From: Amycolatopsis thermoflava N1165
Lineage (GTDB): Bacteria; Actinomycetota; Actinomycetes; Mycobacteriales; Pseudonocardiaceae
Length of the DNA stretch: 64,000 bases
Reading direction: 5' to 3'
Assembly: GCF_000473265.1 (NCBI RefSeq)
Contig: NZ_KI421511.1
Location: 3,943,560 to 4,007,559, forward strand
The notes under the pieces are model-generated. The model saw nothing but the letters and a program-made list of their open reading frames with translations, was not told the origin of the DNA and searched no databases. Positions 16,530 through 25,100 of the stretch are shown piece after piece; within the stretch, counting starts at the first letter, position 1, and every line of letters begins with the position of its first letter. The translations under genes were made by a program, and so were the position numbers.

Positions 16530-17015
16530 TTAGTGCTTGGGGGCGGAGCCGGCCTGGTCGGCCAGCATGCGCAGCCCCGAGGTGAGGCCGCCGATGAGGT
16601 CGCCCTCCTTGAAGGACGCCACCATGCTCATCACGGCGAGCTTGGCGCCGCGGTCGGGGAGGCGGCGGATCGCGTCGGAGCCCGTCACGATCTCCACCAC
16701 ACGCTCGCCGGGCGAGACGGCGATCAGCACGGCGTTCGCGGAGCTCGGTTCGATCCTCGCGTGCAGCTCTTCGGCGCGGGCGCGGCTCTCGGAGCCCAGC
16801 TCGCCCAGGTACACGCTGAAGTCGAGCCCGGTCTCCCGGCTCGCGAGCGTCAGCGCCTCGTCCAGACGGGCCAACTGGACGGTGCTGAATGGGCTGGATG
16901 GAGCAGCGGGCTCGTACATCCGGGCCACCGAGCGGCGACCGGTCGCGGTAATCGCGACCCCGACCTCCAGCTCCTCGTCCGATCCTGGCTGTCGGGTCAG
17001 CTCACCAGCTGCCAC
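16530..17015 (-). CDS. DUF5130 (TPM-like) protein, probable respiratory supercomplex-associated factor
   Basis: A 161-residue DUF5130 protein with a TPM-like alpha/beta fold: GLDFSVYLGELG, SANAVLIAVSPGERVVEIVTG and a C-terminal SFKEGDLIGGLTSGLRML. It overlaps the ctaJ-like gene by 14 bp. In M. smegmatis the neighbours of pepN, MSMEG_4692 and MSMEG_4693, were found in the CIII2CIV2 supercomplex structure (PRSAF1 and CtaJ, recalled from memory), and gene order here matches. A role in the aa3 oxidase supercomplex is thus inferred by synteny. No signal peptide is seen. Confidence 0.8.
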   Translation of the reverse strand: MAAGELTRQPGSDEELEVGVAITATGRRSVARMYEPAAPSSPFSTVQLARLDEALTLASRETGLDFSVYLGELGSESRARAEELHARIEPSSANAVLIAVSPGERVVEIVTGSDAIRRLPDRGAKLAVMSMVASFKEGDLIGGLTSGLRMLADQAGSAPKH

Positions 17016-17271
17016 GGGCTCCTCCTGCCGCCGTCACGCGCGCGTTCCCGCTCGCGTCCCTGTTCTCCACCGGTTCGCCGGAGTGCGTGTCGTGCACGGT
17101 CCCGATACCTTCCGGGTTGCCGCTCCACCACATCGGCGGGTACTCCCAGGCCTGGCCGGGCCGGTAGCGCGGCGTGCCGGTCAGCTTCGACCGCAGGGTG
17201 AGCACGCTGATCACCCCGTAGATCGCGGCCGGGATCAGCGCGAAGATCAGGATCGTCTCTCCGATGTTCAC
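17002..17271 (-). CDS. ctaJ: aa3-type cytochrome oxidase subunit CtaJ-like
   Basis: An 89-residue protein with one N-terminal membrane helix (residues 4-27, GETILIFALIPAAIYGVISVL) followed by a soluble tail YRPGQAWEYPPMWWSGNPEG, the layout of the small actinobacterial oxidase subunit CtaJ. It is expected to sit in the cytoplasmic membrane bound to cytochrome aa3. It is the first gene of the ctaJ-DUF5130 pair, with a 14-bp overlap. The tail after about residue 60 (HDTHSGEPVENRDASG) looks disordered. Identification rests on architecture and on synteny with the mycobacterial pepN region. Confidence 0.78.
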   Translation of the reverse strand: MNIGETILIFALIPAAIYGVISVLTLRSKLTGTPRYRPGQAWEYPPMWWSGNPEGIGTVHDTHSGEPVENRDASGNARVTAAGGARGSW

Positions 17272-17443
17272 GCCAGAAGAGTAGCCCGACGAACCCGAGC
17301 CCGCCGAAGCCGGTCACGACCGCTCGTCGCGTGGGGGCCGCCGTCCGCCGAGCGTCGCGACCGCGTTGGGGCGATGGGCTGAAGAGCGGTCGGACGAAAG
17401 GTTGCAACTCAACGTACAGCCGGCCGCACCGGGCGCGATTGCC

Positions 17444-17472
17444 TTGTCCGGTGGCCCAGTTCCTCGTAGCTT
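17444..17472 (+). promoter_or_regulatory. Candidate promoter of the hexapeptide-repeat gene
   Basis: TTGTCC (17444-17449), a 17-bp spacer and TAGCTT (17467-17472) fit a sigma-A-type promoter. It would give a leader of about 65 nt before the ATG at 17545. Confidence 0.5.
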
Positions 17473-17544
17473 TTTCACCTGTACGGGCCTTGCGCCCCGC
17501 TCCCCTTCCCAATGAGTAACGCACAGGTCCCTGGAGGACAGATC

Positions 17545-17814
17545 ATGTACCTGCTCCGTACCCTCGCTCAGACCAACGACGACCACGCTCCGTCACTGAT
17601 CGACGCATCCAACGGCTGCACCACGCGGGGCACGCGTGTGACGCGCGGCACACGGGTGACGGCCGGTACCCGGGTCACCCGCGGTACCCGGGTCACCAGG
17701 GGCACCCGCGTGACGATGGGCACCCGCGTGACCCGTGGCACGCGAGTCACTCGCGGCACCCGCGTCACGATGGGCACCCGGGTCACCCGAGGCACGCGAG
17801 TCACCGCCGCCTGA
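17545..17814 (+). CDS. Hexapeptide-repeat mini-protein, ten tandem x-GTRVT units (unrecognised)
   Basis: An 89-residue protein of unknown function. The ATG at 17545 is preceded by TGGAGGACAGATC, an excellent ribosome-binding site. Residues 1-27 form a non-repetitive head ending in SNGCTT with the only cysteine; residues 28-87 are ten uninterrupted hexapeptides whose last five residues are always GTRVT. The first residue runs R R A R R M R R M R, so every third unit carries a small or hydrophobic residue, an 18-residue super-period. Codons vary freely among synonyms (five different Arg codons) while amino acids do not, so selection acts on the protein. The period fits a left-handed beta-helix coil. 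It lies between the divergent ctaJ pair and the convergent HNH gene. There is no signal peptide and no neighbouring modification enzyme. Confidence 0.8.
   Translation: MYLLRTLAQTNDDHAPSLIDASNGCTTRGTRVTRGTRVTAGTRVTRGTRVTRGTRVTMGTRVTRGTRVTRGTRVTMGTRVTRGTRVTAA
17626..17805 (+). repeat. 18-bp tandem repeat (10 copies) inside the mini-protein gene
   Basis: Ten 18-bp units with no two identical over their full length, because third codon positions differ; all encode xGTRVT. Units 3, 6 and 9 start GCC, ATG and ATG rather than an Arg codon. Confidence 0.93.
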
Positions 17815-17871
17815 GACGCCGTCCCTCCCCCGAACTGAACCGAACCACCACCGAGACGAAGACGTCGGAAC

Positions 17872-17898
17872 GCCCCGGCTCACCACCACAGCCGGGGC
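17872..17898. terminator. Hairpin between convergent genes
   Basis: A perfect 9-bp stem GCCCCGGCT / AGCCGGGGC with a CACCACCAC loop. There is no T-run, but it is well placed to end transcription from both the repeat gene and the HNH gene. Confidence 0.6.
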
Positions 17899-17914
17899 AC
17901 CGGTGTGTCCCCTG

Positions 17915-18427
17915 TCAGGCCGCCACGCCGAGGTAGGGCTTCCACAGCGGATCCGCGTCCCCGGAGTGCACCAGCAGCCGCCAGTGCGGGCCCCGCGGCG
18001 CCGTCGGCACCACGCGCAGCTGCCAGCCCAGGTCCTCCAGCAGCCGGTCTGCCTTGCGGTGGTTGCACTTCGCGCAACACGCCACGCAGTTCTGCCAGCT
18101 GTGCGGCCCACCCTTGCTGCGCGGCAGCACGTGGTCGATCGTTTCGGCCCGACCGCCGCAGTACGCGCACTTGTAGCGGTCCCGGTGCATCAGCCCGGCC
18201 CGCGTCAGCGGCACCTGCGCCCGGTAGGGCACCCGCACGTACGTGGACAACCGGATCACCGACGGCACGGGCAGCGACAACGTCGCGGCGTGCAACGTCA
18301 GGCCCCCCGGATCGCCGTGCACGACCTCCGCCTTCCCGCACATCACCAGCACCACGGCCCGTCGCAGCGGGAGCGCGGTCAGTGGTTCGAACGTGGCGTT
18401 GAGGAGCAGCACGCGACGCCTGCCCAT
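17915..18427 (-). CDS. HNH endonuclease family protein (Rv2469c-like)
   Basis: A 170-residue HNH protein. The N-terminal part (RRVLLLNATFEPLTALPLRRAV) is typical of the Rv2469c-like stand-alone family. The HNH core is RYKCAYCGGRAETIDHVLPRSKGG (Cys87 and Cys90, His99), followed by NCVACCAKCNHRKADR, which holds the second Cys pair and the catalytic-motif Asn/His. It binds zinc and presumably cleaves DNA; its cellular role is not known. It is a conserved neighbour of glbO in mycobacteria, so it is probably a housekeeping protein and not mobile. I start at MGRRRVL; upstream in-frame sequence is low complexity. Confidence 0.87.
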   Translation of the reverse strand: MGRRRVLLLNATFEPLTALPLRRAVVLVMCGKAEVVHGDPGGLTLHAATLSLPVPSVIRLSTYVRVPYRAQVPLTRAGLMHRDRYKCAYCGGRAETIDHVLPRSKGGPHSWQNCVACCAKCNHRKADRLLEDLGWQLRVVPTAPRGPHWRLLVHSGDADPLWKPYLGVAA

Positions 18428-18812
18428 CGAGAACGCGCCCGGCGTGGCAGGGGCGTTCAGACCGGCCGGATCCCGCCCTCTACGCTGACCCGAGGGTCGG
18501 CTCACGCGGCCGCCTCGCGGGGGTGGCCCACTGGGCTGAGGTCCGCCTCCCGGCGGCCCCTGACCCTGGTGAGCGCCCTGATCCTGAACAGAACACAGGG
18601 CTACCTCCGGCGCCTGCCCGCCCACCGCTTGGTCGGGGGCGCCGAGGGGGATCGGTTGTCGGTCTGGCACTCGACCACCTCCACCGGTGCAGCCATAGTC
18701 GACCACAGATCACACCCGATGCGCACCTGTGTTAGAAGACGTGTCCTGTGAAATTCGTTCGACGTCTGCGTGACGCCGGTCGAAAACGGCCAGAAAGGGA
18801 TCCCCGAGCCCC
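18428..18812. other. Gene-free divergent intergenic region (385 bp)
   Basis: The upstream region of both the HNH gene (minus) and the MscS gene (plus). The only structure I see is an inverted repeat AGACGT (18737-18742) / ACGTCT (18762-18767) about 70 bp before the MscS start, a possible operator. No supported ORF. Confidence 0.5.
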
Positions 18813-19769
18813 GTGACGCCGCTGCTCAACGAAGCACCCGAGTGCATCAACCAGCCCGGTACCTGGTGCTACCAAGTGTTCCAGATCACGCACAACGAAT
18901 GGCTGGCGGCCTCCGCCAACTGGCTGATCGCCAAGCCGCTGCGGATCATCCTGATCCTGCTCGTCGCGTTGATCATCCGGTTCCTGCTGCACAAGCTGAT
19001 CGACCGGGTCACCACCATGCCGCGCAGCAACGGCGGCAAACTGCCCACGATCCTGCGACCCCTGCGCGAGCGCGCCCCCGACATCCTCGGTCCGGTCGTG
19101 GCCGAGCGGCGCCGCCAGCGGGCCAAGACGATCGGCTCGGTGCTGAAGTCGCTGACCTCGTTCGTGGTGCTCGGGCTCGCCGCGATCTACATCCTCGGTG
19201 AGCTGGGCATCAACCTCGGACCGCTGCTCGCCTCCGCCGGTGTGGTCGGAATCGCACTCGCGTTCGGCGCCCAGAACCTCGTCAAGGACTTCCTGTCCGG
19301 CATGTTCATGATGCTGGAGGACCAGTACGGCGTCGGCGACGTCGTGGACATCGGCCCCGCCACCGGCACCGTCGAGTCGGTCGGCCTGCGCATCACCACG
19401 ATCCGCGACGTCAAGGGCACCGTCTGGTACGTCCGCAACGGCGAGGTGACCCGGGTCGGCAACTCCAGCCAGGGCTACGCGATCGCCCTGGTCGACGTGC
19501 CGCTGAGCTACAACGCCGACGTCGAACGCGCCACGGCCGTGCTGACGGAGGCCGCCCATGCCGCGGCCGCGACCGAGCCGCTGTCGGTCGACCTGCTGGA
19601 GGAGCCCGAGGTGCTCGGCGTGGAAAAGGTCACACCGGAGAGCATCGAACTGCGCCTGACCGTGAAGGTGCGGCCGGGCCGCCAGTGGGCCGTGCAGCGG
19701 CAGCTGCGCGCGGCGTGCCTCACGGCACTGGAGGAAGCGGGCTTCCTGTCCACGGCGACCACGGCATGA
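18813..19769 (+). CDS. MscS-family mechanosensitive ion channel
   Basis: A 318-residue MscS-like channel that opens under membrane tension to release osmolytes. The N-terminal helix is at about residues 42-62 ([19 protein letters not shown]), a second helix at about 110-130, and the pore-lining TM3 contains [26 protein letters not shown], the Gly/Ala-packed signature. The beta domain follows ([10 protein letters not shown], then [19 protein letters not shown]). It starts at the GTG at 18813. It sits 7 bp before glbO, so the two are probably cotranscribed; this gene is an insertion relative to the M. tuberculosis order. Confidence 0.93.
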   Translation: MTPLLNEAPECINQPGTWCYQVFQITHNEWLAASANWLIAKPLRIILILLVALIIRFLLHKLIDRVTTMPRSNGGKLPTILRPLRERAPDILGPVVAERRRQRAKTIGSVLKSLTSFVVLGLAAIYILGELGINLGPLLASAGVVGIALAFGAQNLVKDFLSGMFMMLEDQYGVGDVVDIGPATGTVESVGLRITTIRDVKGTVWYVRNGEVTRVGNSSQGYAIALVDVPLSYNADVERATAVLTEAAHAAAATEPLSVDLLEEPEVLGVEKVTPESIELRLTVKVRPGRQWAVQRQLRAACLTALEEAGFLSTATTA

Positions 19770-19776
19770 TGGAAGG

Positions 19777-20169
19777 GTGACCGGTATGAGCGACCCCCAG
19801 TCCTTCTACGAGGCCGTCGGCGGGGAACCCACGTTCCGCAAGATCGTCGCGCGGTTCTACGCCGAGGTGGCGAAGGACGAGGTGCTGCGGCCGATGTACC
19901 CCGAGGAGGACCTCGGGCCGGCCGAGGACCGGCTGCGGCTGTTCCTGATGCAGTACTGGGGCGGCCCGCACACCTACTCCGACCAGCGCGGACACCCTCG
20001 CCTGCGGATGCGGCACGCGCCGTTCAAGATCGGCCCGATCGAACGTGACGCGTGGCTGCGCGCGATGCGGATCGCGGTCGACGAGGCGGGGCTGCCGGAG
20101 CCGCTGGAGACGCAGCTGTGGAACTACCTGGAGATGGCCGCCCAGAGCATGATGAACAGCTGGGTCTGA
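19777..20169 (+). CDS. glbO: Group II truncated haemoglobin GlbO (trHbO)
   Basis: A 130-residue 2-on-2 haemoglobin. Proximal His F8 is His80 (RHAPFKIG), Trp G8 is Trp93, and the distal Tyr residues are Tyr28 (B10) and Tyr41 (CD1), with WGGP after the E helix, as in group II. It binds O2 and interacts with terminal oxidases in mycobacteria, which suits the nearby ctaJ/DUF5130 genes. The GTG start is at 19777; an ATG three codons later is possible. Synteny with Rv2470 supports orthology. Confidence 0.95.
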   Translation: MTGMSDPQSFYEAVGGEPTFRKIVARFYAEVAKDEVLRPMYPEEDLGPAEDRLRLFLMQYWGGPHTYSDQRGHPRLRMRHAPFKIGPIERDAWLRAMRIAVDEAGLPEPLETQLWNYLEMAAQSMMNSWV

Positions 20170-20197
20170 GCCCCGTGCCCGCGGTCGGGCACGGGGC
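20170..20197. terminator. Hairpin between glbO and the convergent LLM gene
   Basis: An 11-bp stem GCCCCGTGCCC / GGGCACGGGGC with a 6-nt loop, no T-run. Probably a bidirectional terminator. Confidence 0.6.
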
Positions 20198-20206
20198 CGT
20201 CGGGCG

Positions 20207-21046
20207 TCAGCCCAGCTTGGCCAGCGCCTCCGCGAGCGGCTCCAGCACGTCCGGGGTGTGCGGCGGCGGCAGGTAGACGATCGCCAGGTCGAGGCCCTGT
20301 TCGCCGAGCGCGGCAGCCTCGTCGGCGACCTTGGCGTAGTCGAGATCGGCTCCCAGCCGCACGTGGCTGGACAGCATGATCTCCTTCGGGTCGCGGCCGA
20401 TGTCCGCGCAGTGCTGGTGCAGCACGTCCCGCTTGCGGGCGAACTCCTCCGGCGTGCCGCCGACGAAGTTCCAGTGCTGCGCGAAGCGGGCGGCGGTGCG
20501 CAGGGTGCGCTTCTCGCCGCTGCCGCCGATCACGATCGGCGGGTGCGGGCGCTGGACCGGCTTCGGCTCGTTGCGGGCGTCGGTGAGCTGGTAGTACTCA
20601 CCCTGGAAGGTCGTCGTCTCCTGGGTGAGCAGGCCGACCAGCACCTCGCAGGCCTCCTCGAACCGGTCGCTGCGCTGCTTGACCGTGCCGAGTTCCATGC
20701 CGTAGGCGCCGGACTCCTCCTCGTTCCAGCCCGCACCGATGCCGATTTCCAGCCGCCCGTTCGACACGATGTCGAGCGTGGCGGCCATGTTCGCCAGCAG
20801 CGCGGGGTGCCGGTAGTGGATGCCGCTGACGAGTGTGCCGAGGCGCAGCCGCTTGGTGGCCTGCGCGAGCGCGGTCAGCGTGACCCAGCCCTCCATGCAC
20901 GGGCCGGTCGGGTCGGAGAAGATCGGGTAGAAGTGGTCGAAGGTCCAGCCCGACTCGAACAGCTCGATGTCGTCGGCGGCCTGCCACACGGCGAGCATGT
21001 CGGCCCACTCGGTGTCCTGCGGTGAGGTTTTGAATGCGAAGCGCAT
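20207..21046 (-). CDS. LLM-class F420-dependent oxidoreductase (second copy)
   Basis: A 279-residue luciferase-like monooxygenase/F420 oxidoreductase: SGWTFDHFYPIFSDPTGPCMEGW, RLRLGTLVSGIHYRHPALLANMAATLD, GRLEIGIGAGWNEEE and PPIVIGGSGEKRTLRTAARFA are signatures of the F420-dependent TIGR03560-like group. It uses reduced F420 on an unknown substrate. It shares little with the LLM enzyme at 7319 beyond the fold. It is probably the last gene of the gdh operon, 39 bp after the Rv2474c-like gene; a small palindrome CTGGAG-CTG-CTCCAG (21065-21079) lies in between. Confidence 0.88.
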   Translation of the reverse strand: MRFAFKTSPQDTEWADMLAVWQAADDIELFESGWTFDHFYPIFSDPTGPCMEGWVTLTALAQATKRLRLGTLVSGIHYRHPALLANMAATLDIVSNGRLEIGIGAGWNEEESGAYGMELGTVKQRSDRFEEACEVLVGLLTQETTTFQGEYYQLTDARNEPKPVQRPHPPIVIGGSGEKRTLRTAARFAQHWNFVGGTPEEFARKRDVLHQHCADIGRDPKEIMLSSHVRLGADLDYAKVADEAAALGEQGLDLAIVYLPPPHTPDVLEPLAEALAKLG

Positions 21047-21085
21047 GGCCGCGACCCTAGCGACCTGGAGCTGCTCCAGCGCAAG

Positions 21086-21721
21086 TCAGAACAGCAGGGG
21101 CAGCAGCGCGTGCCGCCGCCGGACCACCGCGCCGTACCTGGCGTCCAGGCGCATCCACGAGTTCGTGGCTGTCACCCGGATGATGTCGTCCGGGATGGAC
21201 GAATCGAAGAACCCCATCCCGGACAGGGCGAACAGGCACCGCATCTGGACCTTGACCTCGACATCGCCCTCGCTGACCGTCAGGACCGCCTGATCCATCA
21301 GCGACGCCGGCGGATTGCCGTGCGGGCCGGCGTTCTCGCGGGCCAGTGCGACACCGCGGTCGGTGAGCTCGCTGATCACCTTCGTCGGCAGCTCGTCGAT
21401 CAGCTGCCAGTGCCCGGTGGCCGGCAGTTCGCTGTGCCACAGCAGGTCCCGCGGCGGGCCGGGGTCCATGCGCTCGCCGCCGGCGACCGTGAGGGCGGCC
21501 AGCAGCTCGTTGCCGGACACCGTCACGTCGCCCGGCTCGACCTCGCCGTGCACGGCCCGGGTGGCGAGGCAGTCGAACGGCGTGGACACCCACGCCTCGA
21601 CGATCCCGCCCCCGCGGTTACGCAACCGCACCGCGGCCTGGCCGTCCAGCCGCACCGCCCTGGCCACGAAGGCCCCGAGCGTCTCGCGGTCGCCCCGGTC
21701 CGGGATGCGCAGCTCGGTCAC
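21086..21721 (-). CDS. Conserved actinobacterial hypothetical protein (Rv2474c-like)
   Basis: A 211-residue protein without a recognisable catalytic motif. Visible blocks are RLRNRGGGIVEAWVSTPFDCLATRAV near the N-terminus, a central DPGPPRDLLWHSELP, and a C-terminal SIPDDIIRVTATNSWMRLDARYG. It is predicted soluble, mixed alpha/beta. Its position directly after the thioesterase (ATGA 4-bp overlap) and gdh reproduces the Rv2476c-Rv2475c-Rv2474c order of M. tuberculosis, so it is a conserved partner of this operon. The function is unknown. Confidence 0.8.
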   Translation of the reverse strand: MTELRIPDRGDRETLGAFVARAVRLDGQAAVRLRNRGGGIVEAWVSTPFDCLATRAVHGEVEPGDVTVSGNELLAALTVAGGERMDPGPPRDLLWHSELPATGHWQLIDELPTKVISELTDRGVALARENAGPHGNPPASLMDQAVLTVSEGDVEVKVQMRCLFALSGMGFFDSSIPDDIIRVTATNSWMRLDARYGAVVRRRHALLPLLF

Positions 21722-22140
21722 GCGCCCGCCTCCGTCAGCCTGGTCTGCAGGAACGCCCGCTCCTCCGCGGTGAGGCGGCGCGGACGGTTGGTGGTGACGT
21801 CGTAGGGCGCCAGTACGGTCTCAGCGGTGACCGCGACGGGCGACTCCGCGTCCGGACCGTCGTGCACCCGGTAGGCCAGGGTGAGCGACGCGAACTTGAG
21901 GTCCTGCAACGAGATCTCCACCCGGATCTCCTGCCCGTCGACCACGACCGGGGCGCGGTAGTGCACGGCCAGCTTCACGACGACCATGCCCTTCGCGAAC
22001 TCCGCGAGCCCGGCGCGGCCCGCTTCGTCGAACAACAACGGAACGCGTGCCTCTTCGAGCAACGTCACCATGTTCGCGTGGTTGACGTGCCCGAACACGT
22101 CCATGTCCGACCAGCGGGGCCGCACCTTCGCTACGTACAC
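21718..22140 (-). CDS. Acyl-CoA thioesterase, hotdog fold
   Basis: A 140-residue 4HBT-type hotdog thioesterase. It opens YVAKVRPRWSDMDVFGHVNHANMVTLLEEARVPLL, with the catalytic-region Asp and the NHANM motif, and continues YRAPVVVDGQEIRVEISLQDLKFASLTLAYRV. It hydrolyses acyl-CoA; the chain-length preference is unknown. It begins 10 bp after gdh and overlaps the next gene by 4 bp, so it is cotranscribed (Rv2475c order). Confidence 0.9.
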   Translation of the reverse strand: MYVAKVRPRWSDMDVFGHVNHANMVTLLEEARVPLLFDEAGRAGLAEFAKGMVVVKLAVHYRAPVVVDGQEIRVEISLQDLKFASLTLAYRVHDGPDAESPVAVTAETVLAPYDVTTNRPRRLTAEERAFLQTRLTEAGA

Positions 22141-22150
22141 CCCGATATTC

Positions 22151-25100
22151 CTACCTCACCGTGCTCCGCAGCTGGCGCGCGGCGACCGACAACGTCGCCA
22201 GGTCGAGCCGGCCCGACTGGTTGATCTCGTCCAGCGCGACGCGGGTCCGCGCCAGGCGGGAGGCGTTCGTCTTCTCCCACTGGGCGATCTTCTCGTCGGT
22301 GTCGTCCTCGGGATCGCTGTGCCGCAACGCGTCCAGCGTGATCGCCCGCAACGACGAGTACACGTCGTCCCGCAGCGACAGCCGCGCCAGCGCGTGCCAG
22401 CGGTTGCCCCGCTCGAGCGCGCTGATCGAGGTGAGCAGCCGGTCGACGTCCAGGTGCGCGGACAGCGCGTAGTACAGCTGCGACGCCTCCTCCGGGCTGC
22501 GCTCCGCGTCCACCCCGGCCTCGCGCACCGCCAGCTCGGCCACCTCGACGACGTCGAGCAGGCCGTAGGCGTCGAGCAGGCCCGCGATCCGCAGCGCCAG
22601 CTCACGCGGCACGCCGGCTTCGGCGTACCGGTCGGCCTGCTCGCGCACCGCCTCGGCCTCGCGGCCGCGCAGCAGGGTGTCGACCTTCGGCGCCAGCTCG
22701 GCGACGACCGGCCCGAAGCGCGAGATCTCCGCCCCCACGGCCAGCGGCTGCGGCCGGTTGGCGAGGAACCAGCGCGCGGCGCGGTCCAGCAGCCGCCGCG
22801 ACTCCAGCATCATCTCGTCCTGGACCTCGGTGGGCACCGCGTTGTCGAGGGCGTTGATGTCGTCCCACAGGGCGTTGAGGTTGAACACGCGCGTGACGAT
22901 CGTGTACGCGCGCACCGCGTCGGTCGCGGTCGCGTTCATCTCCTCCGCCAGGCGGTAGGCGTAGGACACGCCCGCGCCGTCGACGACCTCGTTGACCAGC
23001 AGCGTCGTGATGATCTGGCGGCGCAGCGGGTGCTCACCGATGCGGTCGGCGAACCGCTCGCGCAGCGGCTCCGGGAAGTACTCCGGCAGCCGACGGGCGA
23101 ACACCTCCGCGTCCGGCAGGTCGCTGGCCAGCAGCTCGTCCTTCAGCTCCAGCTTCACGTGCGCGAGCAGCGTCGCCAGCTCCGGCGAGGTGAGGCCGTC
23201 ACCCGCCTTCTCCAGCGCCTGGAACTGCTGCTTGCTCGGCAGCGCCTCCAGCTTGCGGTCCAGCGCCCCGGCCTTCTCCAGGTTCGCGACCAGCCGGGCG
23301 TGCACAGGCAGCATCTGCGGCGCGTGCGCCCGGCTCACGCCGAGGACCGCGTTCTGGTGGTAGTTGTCCGCCAGCACCAGGCGGCCGACCTCGTCGGTCA
23401 TCTGGTGCAGCAGCTCGTTGCGCTGCTCGCGGTCCAGTGCGCCGCTGCTGACCAGGTGGTCGAGCAGGATCTTGATGTTGACCTCGTGGTCGGAGCAGTC
23501 CACGCCCGCGGAGTTGTCCAGCGCATCGGTGTTGATCTTGCCGCCGGAGCGGGCGAACTCGATGCGGCCGCGCTGGGTCAGGCCCAGGTTGCCGCCCTCG
23601 CCGACGACCTTCACCCGCAGCTGGTTGCCGTTGACGCGGACCGCGTCGTTGGCCTTGTCCCCGGCGTCGGCGTGGCTTTCGGTCTCGGCCTTGACGTAGG
23701 TGCCGATGCCGCCGTTCCACAGCAGGTCCACCGGCGCCAGCAGGATCGCGCGGATCAGGTCGGCCGGGGCGAGCTGCGTGACGTCGTCGGCGAGGCCGAG
23801 CGCCTGCCGCACCTGCGGCGAGACCGGGATCGTCTTGGCGCTGCGGGAGAAGACGCCGCCGCCCTCGCTGATCAGCGAGCGGTCGTAGTCCTCCCACGAC
23901 GAACGGGGCAGCTCGAACAGGCGCTTGCGCTCGCGGAACGACGCCGCCGCGTCCGGGTTCGGGTCGAGGAAGACGTGCAGGTGGTTGAACGCCGCCACCA
24001 GCCGGATGTGCTCGGACAGCAGCATGCCGTTGCCGAACACGTCGCCCGCCATGTCGCCGATGCCGACGACCGTGAAGTCCTGGCTCTGGGTGTCCACGCC
24101 CAGCTCGCGGAAGTGGCGCTTGACGCTCTCCCACGCGCCGCGCGCGGTGATGCCCATGGCCTTGTGGTCGTAGCCGACCGAGCCGCCGGAGGCGAAGGCG
24201 TCGCCCAGCCAGAAGCCGTAGGACGCGGACACCTCGTTGGCGATGTCGGAGAAGGTCGCGGTGCCCTTGTCCGCCGCCACGACGAGGTAGTTGTCGTCGC
24301 CGTCGTAGCGCACGACGTCCTTCGCCGGGACCGTGCGGCCCTCGACGAGGTTGTCGGTGAGGTCGAGCAGGCCCGAGATGAACATGCGGTAGCAGGCGAT
24401 GCCCTCGGCCAGGTGCGCGTCGCGGTCCACGCCCGGGTCGCCGGTCGGGGCAGGCGGGCGCTTGACGACGAACCCGCCCTTCGCGCCGACCGGCACGATG
24501 ACGGCGTTCTTCACCGCCTGCGCCTTGACCAGGCCCAGGATCTCGGTGCGGAAGTCCTCCCGGCGGTCGGACCAGCGCAGGCCACCGCGCGCGACCGAGC
24601 CGAAGCGCAGGTGCACACCCTCGACGCGCGGCGAGTACACGAAGATCTCGAACCGGGGCCGCGGCTCCGGCAGGTCCGGCACGCTCTTCGGGTCGAGCTT
24701 GAGCGCCAGGTACGGGCGGGGGCGGCCGTCGGCGTCGGTGACCCGGTAGTTGGTGCGCAGCGTGGCGCAGATGACCGACAGCAGGCGCCGCAGGATGCGG
24801 TCCTCGTCCAGGCTGGTGACGGCGTCGATCATCGCCGAGATCTCGCCGATCAGCGCCTCGGTCTGCTCGTCGGCATCCGGGTTCGTGGCGAGGTCGAAGC
24901 GGTGCTCGAACAGCTTCACCAGCGCCTTGGCGATGTCGGTGTGCGCGAGGACGGCGCGCTGGATGTACTCCTGCGAGTACGGCGTGCCTGCCTGGCGCAG
25001 GTAGCGCGAGTAGGCGCGCAGCACCGCGGCCTGGCGCCAGCTCAGCCCGGCGCGCAACACGAGGGCGTTGAAGTCGTCGACCTCGCAGTCGCCCCGCCAG

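Noticed and set aside
16222..16533. Short frames on either strand within the palindromes near 16300
   Set aside because: They run through both arms of the inverted repeats, giving mirrored sequences, and lack ribosome-binding sites.
17626..17805. Possible DNA-level minisatellite or CRISPR-like array in the hexapeptide gene
   Set aside because: The 18-bp units differ mostly at synonymous positions, so the conserved entity is the protein and not the DNA.
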